Source of the DNA: Methanococcus aeolicus Nankai-3
Lineage (GTDB): Archaea; AGJL01; Methanococci; Methanococcales; Methanococcaceae
Length of the DNA stretch: 64,000 bases
Direction: 5' to 3'
Assembly: GCF_000017185.1 (NCBI RefSeq)
Contig: NC_009635.1
Coordinates: 994,563-1,058,562 of the forward strand
Shown here: positions 58,486-64,000 of the stretch, in pieces
Layout of the letters: every line of letters begins with the position of its first letter
Position numbering within the stretch: the first letter of the stretch is position 1
Position numbers and translations under genes: made by a program
Notes under the pieces: model-generated
Told to the model about the DNA's origin: nothing
The model's database searches: none
Seen by the model: only the letters and a program-made list of their open reading frames with translations

Positions 58486-58500
58486 ACAAAGTATATATAG
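58486..58500 (+). promoter_or_regulatory. Promoter of tRNA-Cys
   Basis: A CCACAAA GTATATATAG box is placed about 45 bp before the tRNA gene, the usual arrangement for an archaeal TATA box with a short leader. Confidence 0.5.
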
Positions 58501-58540
58501 TAGAATTACATTGTTAATATGTAATTGTGTAATAGAATAT

Positions 58541-58614
58541 GCCAAGGTAGTCTAGTCCGGCGAGGCAGCGGACTGCAGATCCGCTTCAGAAGGGTTCAAA
58601 TCCCTTCCTTGGCT
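58541..58614 (+). tRNA. tRNA-Cys (anticodon GCA)
   Basis: 74 nt, no encoded CCA. Acceptor GCCAAGG/CCTTGGC, anticodon arm GCGGA-CTGCAGA-TCCGC with anticodon GCA, T-arm AAGGGTTCAAATCCCTT, discriminator U, the base recognised by Cys-charging enzymes. In many methanogens it is charged first with phosphoserine and converted to Cys. It lies upstream of hmd. Confidence 0.95.
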
Positions 58615-58773
58615 TTTTCAAATAATAAAATTGTATAAATCCAAAGGATTTTGAGATATTATTTTTTTATTATAGGTATATATCCGTTAATTTAAATTAA
58701 TAATATTATTTTATATAATATTGGTATTAATAATTTTTATAGGTATTGCATTAAATGAAATTAAATCGTTAAG

Positions 58774-58785
58774 TTTTTATATAAT
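58774..58785 (+). promoter_or_regulatory. Probable hmd promoter (TATA box)
   Basis: TTTTTATATAAT lies about 40 bp before the hmd start codon, followed by an AT-rich leader and GAGGTGAT. A BRE-like purine element is weak. The gene is known to be controlled by hydrogen and nickel supply in relatives; no operator is visible. Confidence 0.45.
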
Positions 58786-58823
58786 ATTTATACAAATTAG
58801 TATTATAAAAATGAGGTGATATT

Positions 58824-59852
58824 TTGAAAGTAGCAATATTAGGAGCAGGATGTTATAGGTCCCATGCAGCATGTGGTATTACAAACTTTTCAAGAGCAGC
58901 AGAAGTTGCAAATAAAGTAGGAATTCCGGAAATAACAATGACTCATTCAACTATCACGATGGGGGCAGAATTATTACATTTAGTAGATGAAATTGATGAA
59001 GTTGTTGTTTCAGACCCATGCTTTGCAGAAGAACCGGGTTTAATTATAATTGACGAATTTGACTGTAAAGAAGTAATGGAAGCTCATTTAGCAGGAAAAG
59101 CAGAGGATGTAATGCCAGCTATTAGGGATGCTGTTAAAGCTAAGGCAAAAGATTCGCCAAAACCACCAAAAGGATGTATCCACTTTGTTAATCCAGAAAA
59201 AGTTGGATTAAAAGTTACATCAGACGACAGAGAAGCTATTGAAGGAGCCGATATAGTAATTACATGGTTACCAAAAGGAGGAAGCCAGCCAGCAATTATT
59301 GAAAAATTCGTAGATGCAATAAAAGAAGGAGCTATTGTAACACATGCATGCACCATTCCAACACCAAAATTCGCAAAAATCTTTAAAGATTTAGGAAGAG
59401 AAGATTTAAACATTGTATCATTCCATCCAGGATGTGTTCCTGAAATGAAAGGACAAGTATATTTATCAGAAGGATATGCTAGTGAAGAAGCTGTTGAGAA
59501 ATTATACAAAATCGCAAAAATATCAAGAGGAACAGCATTTAAAATGCCAGCTAACTTAATTAGTCCTGTATGTGATATGGGTTCAGCTGTTACAGCACCA
59601 GTTTATGCTGCAATATTATCATACAGAGATGCAGTTACAAACATTTTAGGAGCTCCTGCTGATTTCGCTCAAATGATGGCAGACGAAGCTATTACTCAAA
59701 TGTTAGAATTAATGAGAAATGAAGGAATACAAAATATGGAAAACAAATTAAACCCAGGAGCATTAACCGGAACAGCAGACAGTATGTGCTTTGGTCCATT
59801 GTCAGAATTACTTCCAGCTTCATTGAAAGTTCTCGAAGAACACAAAAAATAA
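58824..59852 (+). CDS. hmd: H2-forming methylenetetrahydromethanopterin dehydrogenase ([Fe]-hydrogenase)
   Basis: 342 residues. The N-terminal Rossmann domain MKVAILGAGCYRSHAACGIT carries His14; the iron-ligand cysteine is Cys176 in THACTIPTPKF, both as in the active enzyme, so this is Hmd and not an inactive paralogue. The C-terminal helical domain forms the dimer (DMGSAVTAPVYAAIL). It makes methylene-H4MPT from methenyl-H4MPT and H2 without nickel. Start TTG 58824 follows a strong GAGGTGATATT. The cofactor genes hcgA and hcgG lie downstream on the same strand. Confidence 0.96.
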   Translation: MKVAILGAGCYRSHAACGITNFSRAAEVANKVGIPEITMTHSTITMGAELLHLVDEIDEVVVSDPCFAEEPGLIIIDEFDCKEVMEAHLAGKAEDVMPAIRDAVKAKAKDSPKPPKGCIHFVNPEKVGLKVTSDDREAIEGADIVITWLPKGGSQPAIIEKFVDAIKEGAIVTHACTIPTPKFAKIFKDLGREDLNIVSFHPGCVPEMKGQVYLSEGYASEEAVEKLYKIAKISRGTAFKMPANLISPVCDMGSAVTAPVYAAILSYRDAVTNILGAPADFAQMMADEAITQMLELMRNEGIQNMENKLNPGALTGTADSMCFGPLSELLPASLKVLEEHKK

Positions 59853-59991
59853 TTAATAAATATTTATAATCCCATATTTTCTTTTTTTTAACATTTTTAT
59901 GTCATAAGAATAATTTATTTTTAAATTAAATATATTAAATTTATAAACCTCCACAGGCAACCAATATAATATATAATAAATCGGTGATTTA

Positions 59992-61026
59992 ATGGATTTT
60001 TCACACATACGGGACAATTTTGAAAATTTAAAAGAAGATACTTCCAAAGAAAACCTAAAAAACGGACTAATATCAAAAGAAGATGCCTTAAAGTTATTTA
60101 ATATTTCCAAAGGTAATGATTATTTAAATTTATTCAGTATTGCATCAGAAGTAAGGGACTATTTTAAAAAAGAAATAGAAATAATATCTTCAATCCATAT
60201 CACCAATATATGTTCCGTAAATCCGAAATGTTATTATTGTGGTTTCGCGGCGGGAACTTCAAAGGAAGGATATTATGAGCCATTTAGAACGACAGACGAA
60301 GAAATAAAAAATTCCGCAATAGCAATTGAAAAAAGTGGAATTATGAGAGTTAGCTGTTCCTCAGCACATGGATATGGGGGCAAAGAAACATTACGAACTT
60401 TGAAAATAGTTAAAGAAAATACAAATTTAGAAGTTTTAGTAAATGCTGGGGCAGATTTTACAGAAAACTGCATAAAAGAATTAAAAAAACATGACATCGA
60501 TATAATTTGCTGTAATTTAGAAACCATTAATAATAAAGTATTTAAATCAGTTAAACCAGGGGAAGATTTAGAAAATAGAATAAATATCTGTAAATTGGTA
60601 AAAAAATATGATATAAATTTATCATCTGGTTTATTGTTAGGAATAGGGGAAAGTTATGAGGATAGGGCAAATCATTTATTGTTTTTAAAGGAGCTCCCTG
60701 TGGATGAAATTCCTATAATGGGATTTAATCCATATAAAGATACACCGATGGAAAACCATCCAAAATGTTCGGCGTTGGAACAGGCTAAAACTATTGCCAT
60801 AAGTAGGTTGATGTTTCCAGATATTAGAATTACATCACCAACCCCAACAATTGGAGCGGAGCTTGTTCAATTTGCACTAATGGGAGGGGCAAGCAACATA
60901 GCAACCGTAATACCAGACAACCACCCAATGAATATAAAAGGAGTGGGAAATCCAAAAACGGGCAATTTAAAAGAAGTTGTTAAAATGATTGAAGAGTTAG
61001 GACTAACTCCAAAAATAAAAAAATAA
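59992..61026 (+). CDS. hcgA: Radical SAM protein HcgA (HmdB), Fe-guanylylpyridinol cofactor synthesis
   Basis: 344 residues. It resembles biotin synthase but with the unusual cluster motif C74-x5-C80-x2-C83 (CSVNPKCYYCGF), the mark of HcgA. It binds a [4Fe-4S] cluster and SAM and is thought to help make the pyridinol part of the [Fe]-hydrogenase cofactor. GGTGATTTA before the ATG. It follows hmd by 139 bp with 11 bp before the next gene, so the hcg genes form an operon. Confidence 0.94.
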   Translation: MDFSHIRDNFENLKEDTSKENLKNGLISKEDALKLFNISKGNDYLNLFSIASEVRDYFKKEIEIISSIHITNICSVNPKCYYCGFAAGTSKEGYYEPFRTTDEEIKNSAIAIEKSGIMRVSCSSAHGYGGKETLRTLKIVKENTNLEVLVNAGADFTENCIKELKKHDIDIICCNLETINNKVFKSVKPGEDLENRINICKLVKKYDINLSSGLLLGIGESYEDRANHLLFLKELPVDEIPIMGFNPYKDTPMENHPKCSALEQAKTIAISRLMFPDIRITSPTPTIGAELVQFALMGGASNIATVIPDNHPMNIKGVGNPKTGNLKEVVKMIEELGLTPKIKK

Positions 61027-61037
61027 ATTGGGGCATT

Positions 61038-61619
61038 ATGAAAAATCTAATCGGAATTAACCCAAATCAAAGATTGGTGGCAATAACCAGGATGTATAGG
61101 GATATTGCAGAAATAATCGATATAGAGGATTATGATGTAGTTAATCCATACAACAATAAACTAAAAGAACGATATGATTTATTGATTATTTCAAAGGGAT
61201 ATAAGGAAAGAGTGGAAAAATTAAATCCATATCCTATTTTTGAAATAAAATCTGCCACTTTTAACGATTTAATAGATAGTATGGAAAATTTAATTAAATT
61301 AAATATCGGAGATAAAAATAAAATAAAAAACTACAATGAAACAATTAATATAGCCCAAAACCGAATTAAATCAATGAAATATAATAATACAATTAAATTA
61401 AATAGTAATTCAACATTTATAAAAAAAATTATAATTGATCTAGGTTTAACTCTGTCAGATGATGGAATTACAATAATTCCCGATTATATGGCCAATAAAT
61501 GCGACATTAATGACAATAAAGATATTGTAATTTTAAAAACCCATAATTATGATTTAAATACATTAGAAAGAATTGAAAACAGATATTTACAAATTATAAA
61601 TTCCATAAATTCATTATAA
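61038..61619 (+). CDS. Unknown protein of the hmd/hcg cluster
   Basis: 193 residues, soluble, no motif I recognise. Begins MKNLIGINPNQRLVAITRMY, with a first half of alternating strands and helices (RYDLLIISKGYKERVEKL) and a second half rich in Asn/Ile. It starts 11 bp after hcgA and ends 31 bp before hcgG, so it is very likely part of cofactor synthesis for [Fe]-hydrogenase. I could not match it to HcgB, C, D or E; HcgF is considered but the N-terminal cysteine of that protein is missing here. Confidence 0.6.
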   Translation: MKNLIGINPNQRLVAITRMYRDIAEIIDIEDYDVVNPYNNKLKERYDLLIISKGYKERVEKLNPYPIFEIKSATFNDLIDSMENLIKLNIGDKNKIKNYNETINIAQNRIKSMKYNNTIKLNSNSTFIKKIIIDLGLTLSDDGITIIPDYMANKCDINDNKDIVILKTHNYDLNTLERIENRYLQIINSINSL

Positions 61620-61650
61620 TATTAAATGTATATATGTTAAAGGTGGTTAG

Positions 61651-63183
61651 ATGCATGACATAATCAAAAGTGCCGTAAATGATTTAGATGCCTGTTTAGA
61701 ATTAAGAGGACTAATTACCAATAAATTAACAAATAATAAATTAACCGAAGGGGATATAATTTCTGTTGTCGATGCTGTCGGGGAGCTCCCAATAGAAGAC
61801 ATACAAAAAATAGGTAGCAACCTTAGAAAATTCCCATTAGGTTGCGATTTAGTTGAAATAGGAATTGGACCTTGTTCCTCCTCTTTAACGATGCCCCAAT
61901 TGGTGGAAAATTCTATGCTTTCAGATTATATGGGCTTTCCAATACATATTTGTGCCTATGCTTTGGGAGATATTGCAGAACGGGAAAGCATAACACCATT
62001 AGAAGTATTTAAAACCATATCTGAAAGCGTAGAAGTTCCTATTGATTTAGACCATTTTGGAAAATATGGAGCCATGAGATTTCCAAAGGAAATAACTCAC
62101 TGTGGAGGAGATTGTTATAGAATGGGAGCTCCCTCCGAAGGTTGCCCAAGAGGTAGAATTCATAAAAGATTAATCGATAAAGAAAAAGAATATTCTTATG
62201 AATTTAATGACTGGATAAAATTATCCTCCACAGTTTGCATAAATGTTGTGGAAGAACAGGGGGGAGAAGAACATGGAGCTCCACTTGAAGAAATGAAAAT
62301 TGTGGCAAATGAAGCACATAAACATGGTAAAGGTTTAGAGGGCATATTCCATATTGGAGATGGATATGATGATTTAATCACTGGTTTAAAGTCATGTGTG
62401 GATTTGGGGGTTGATGCTTTTGTAGTTGAGGGAGCTCCTTTTAACAGGGCAAAAGATAGATTAAAAACATTTGCAAAAGCAATTGCCGTATCCCGAATAC
62501 TTGTAAAAGGGGGAGTGGTTGCCACAAATGGAGCTTATGAGGATGAATGTAGAATAGGGCTTAGAAGTGGTTTAAACATGATATTAAGCGGATTCTCTGG
62601 AAACCATCACGGCTATATGTGTGGATATTCGCCAGACACAGCAAAGAGAGGAAACTTCGGAGCTCCACGGGTTTTAAGAATTATTAAAGAAGAAATTGAA
62701 TATAATAAATTGGATACCTGTTTATTAACTAAACCAGTATTAAGAGCATTAACAAAAAGTGCCAAATTTTTAAATTATGGTGGAAATAGTTTAATTTATC
62801 CAAATAAAATAGGAGATTTCTTTACTGGCGATGCTCATTGGGTGGCAGTAAATAACAGCAATTTAGCAAACAACCTACACACAAAAACCATTGATGACAT
62901 TGAAAAAGTAGATAAGATAGGAGCTCTCGGGGGGCGATATGTAGCTTGGGGACTTATTGACGCCTTAAAACCAGAGGAAGTTTATATCTCCGATGCCAAT
63001 AAATGGGTGGAATATGCCACAATTAAAATATTAAATGATGCAGGAATAAATGCCTATGGAACAGATGGAAACGATAAAAAAGTTATAGAACAGGCAGATA
63101 AATCATTTATTACCTCATTTATCCCAGAAATTAACTTAAAAATAAAAAATAGATATAATAAAGATGTTGAAAGTTTGATTTAA
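61651..63183 (+). CDS. hcgG: HcgG (HmdC), Fe-guanylylpyridinol cofactor synthesis
   Basis: 510 residues. Matches my memory of the family called HmdC or HcgG, conserved with hmd and described as related to fibrillarin-like methyltransferases in its C-terminal part (AVNNSNLANN and LGGRYVAWGLIDALKPEEVYISD at ~420-455). The centre has Cys-rich ITHCGGDCYRMG and SEGCPRGR (~150-165), possible metal or cluster ligands. Its exact step is not established. AAAGGTGGTTAG before the ATG. Last gene of the hmd cluster; birA converges with it. Several octamers lie inside. Confidence 0.85.
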   Translation: MHDIIKSAVNDLDACLELRGLITNKLTNNKLTEGDIISVVDAVGELPIEDIQKIGSNLRKFPLGCDLVEIGIGPCSSSLTMPQLVENSMLSDYMGFPIHICAYALGDIAERESITPLEVFKTISESVEVPIDLDHFGKYGAMRFPKEITHCGGDCYRMGAPSEGCPRGRIHKRLIDKEKEYSYEFNDWIKLSSTVCINVVEEQGGEEHGAPLEEMKIVANEAHKHGKGLEGIFHIGDGYDDLITGLKSCVDLGVDAFVVEGAPFNRAKDRLKTFAKAIAVSRILVKGGVVATNGAYEDECRIGLRSGLNMILSGFSGNHHGYMCGYSPDTAKRGNFGAPRVLRIIKEEIEYNKLDTCLLTKPVLRALTKSAKFLNYGGNSLIYPNKIGDFFTGDAHWVAVNNSNLANNLHTKTIDDIEKVDKIGALGGRYVAWGLIDALKPEEVYISDANKWVEYATIKILNDAGINAYGTDGNDKKVIEQADKSFITSFIPEINLKIKNRYNKDVESLI

Positions 63184-63199
63184 TTTATATATTTTTTTA

Positions 63200-64000
63200 T
63201 TATTTTTTTCTTAAATGAATACAATCCCCAACAGAAATATTTTTAATAACATTATCATCTGTTTTAAGATATAATCCATTAAAATCTATATCCTGCACAA
63301 TACCGATTATTTCATTGTTTGGAGTAATTATTTTAACTTTTTCCCCAATTGTAGCAGAATATTCTTTATATTTATTTAAAATCTCCTTTTCAGTTAATTC
63401 TTTATATTTATTGAAGTTATTAATAAATACATTTAGTATTTCTTGTTTATTAAATTCTTTACCTTCTATTTCTTTTAAAGATGTTGCAATATCCTTTATT
63501 TCGGCATCTATTGTATTGTTAATATTTATGCCTATCCCCACAACTACAAAGCCATAATTTAAGTTAATTTCCCCCAATATTCCTGATATTTTTTTATAAT
63601 CTGTTGAATGGTTATTTTTTACAATAATATCATTTGGAAACTTTATTCCAAAAACCTTCGGTTTTTGTCTTCCAACGATTCCAAAAACCTTCGGTTTTTG
63701 TCCTCCCACGGTTCCAAAATCCTTAGTTGAATAATTATTTAATGTATCCACAATAGATAAAGAAGCCATAAAATTAATTTGTTCCACTTTAATATCTTTT
63801 ATATCTAATAACATGGAGAAATATAGTCCCCCATAGTTAGAATACCATAACCGATTAAGTCGCCCCTTACCTTTTGTTTGAATATCTGAAACTACAACAA
63901 TATTTCTTTTTCCTTCTTTTCCCAATTCTATACAGTCCATATTTGTGGAAATTGTAGTTTTTAAGTGTATTATTTTAAATTTATTGTTGGATTTATTATT
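63200..64000 (-). CDS. birA: Biotin-protein ligase BirA (5' end outside the window)
   Basis: At least 266 residues; the N-terminus runs off the right edge. The frame stays open through 64000 and reads FKIIHLKTTISTNMDCIELG, the normal BirA start region, so the ATG at 63940 is internal. The ATP/biotin loop is KGKGRLNRLWYSNYGGLYFS (the usual GRGRxGR with N at one glycine), and KFPNDIIVKN and GILGEI are the biotin pocket. No N-terminal DNA-binding domain is seen. Two 33-bp repeats add about 22 residues before GIKFPND. It would biotinylate PycB. Confidence 0.9.
   Translation of the reverse strand, partial: NNKSNNKFKIIHLKTTISTNMDCIELGKEGKRNIVVVSDIQTKGKGRLNRLWYSNYGGLYFSMLLDIKDIKVEQINFMASLSIVDTLNNYSTKDFGTVGGQKPKVFGIVGRQKPKVFGIKFPNDIIVKNNHSTDYKKISGILGEINLNYGFVVVGIGININNTIDAEIKDIATSLKEIEGKEFNKQEILNVFINNFNKYKELTEKEILNKYKEYSATIGEKVKIITPNNEIIGIVQDIDFNGLYLKTDDNVIKNISVGDCIHLRKK
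63645..63710. repeat. 33-bp tandem hairpin repeat inserted in frame in birA
   Basis: Two 33-bp copies (63645-63677, 63678-63710) differ at two positions. Each contains the hairpin CAAAAACC-TTC-GGTTTTTG. A third partial copy (TTCCAAAATCC) follows. The unit is 11 codons long, so the frame is kept and the peptide QKPKVFGIVGR is repeated. Confidence 0.85.

Noticed and set aside
58373-58555. 60-residue open frame before tRNA-Cys
   Set aside because: It overlaps the element end and the tRNA promoter, and has no leader.
63200-63940. BirA complete within the window
   Set aside because: The reading frame continues to 64000 and contains the normal N-terminal region, so the gene is cut by the window edge.

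Overview
The window is an AT-rich (about 30% GC by eye) stretch of a methanogenic archaeon of the order Methanococcales. The evidence is the gene set: hmd with hcg genes for its iron-guanylylpyridinol cofactor, aksA (coenzyme B), comB and comC (coenzyme M), mfnA (methanofuran), two methanogenesis-marker proteins, thermosome, RadA, Top6A, archaeal EndA, Spt5, L39e and S19e. Leader sequences of the GGTGAT type precede most starts. A mesophilic or mildly thermophilic Methanococcus/Methanothermococcus (M. aeolicus is one possibility) fits, but the species cannot be fixed from the sequence alone.

Layout. 1-2.7 kb: a secreted protein with a C-terminal PD-(D/E)xK-like nuclease domain, a partner gene directly downstream, then a truncated second copy of the first gene that carries a different C-terminal tail; this looks like a polymorphic toxin/immunity locus with an orphan tip. 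2.9-13 kb: NikR-like regulator, methanogenesis marker 12, Rad3/DinG-type helicase, glucan phosphorylase-like protein, cbiT, radA, a radical SAM protein and an aminotransferase. 13.5-21 kb: smc, purB, a 51-residue Trm112-like gene overlapping thpR, a MazG-like/orphan helicase-tail pair, and a PhoU-type protein. 21-27 kb: NitT/TauT-type ABC transporter without a substrate-binding protein, a lipoprotein, aksA, and methanogenesis marker 3. 27-35 kb: a translation cluster (YhbY-like, S19e, PDCD5, PP-loop ATPase, L39e), a transglutaminase-like lipoprotein, comB, a DUF116 protein, Get3/ArsA, and tRNA-Arg and tRNA-Glu. 35-42 kb: pyruvate carboxylase B and A, gatA, mfnA. 42-44.6 kb: ftsZ-secE-spt5-rpl11 on the minus strand. 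45-58 kb: top6A, endA, comC, secF-secD, a UPF0104 membrane protein, hypB, an M50 protease followed by scpA, thermosome, and a tyrA with an added C-terminal domain. 58.5-64 kb: tRNA-Cys, hmd-hcgA-unknown-hcgG, and birA running off the right edge.

The genes connect in several ways. BirA would biotinylate PycB, which with PycA makes oxaloacetate. HypB serves nickel hydrogenases while Hmd is the nickel-free hydrogenase. SMC and ScpA are two parts of condensin, 37 kb apart. ComB and ComC are two steps of coenzyme M synthesis.

The most striking non-genic signal is the 8-bp palindrome GGAGCTCC. I count about 60 copies by eye, nearly one per kilobase, in genes and between them, where base composition predicts well under one. 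A second signal is a set of 80-260 bp non-coding elements with imperfect terminal inverted repeats, several packed with short hairpins. A related-looking 33-bp hairpin repeat is inserted in frame in birA. A third is the toxin-like locus at the left edge. No CRISPR array, rRNA or transposase gene was seen.
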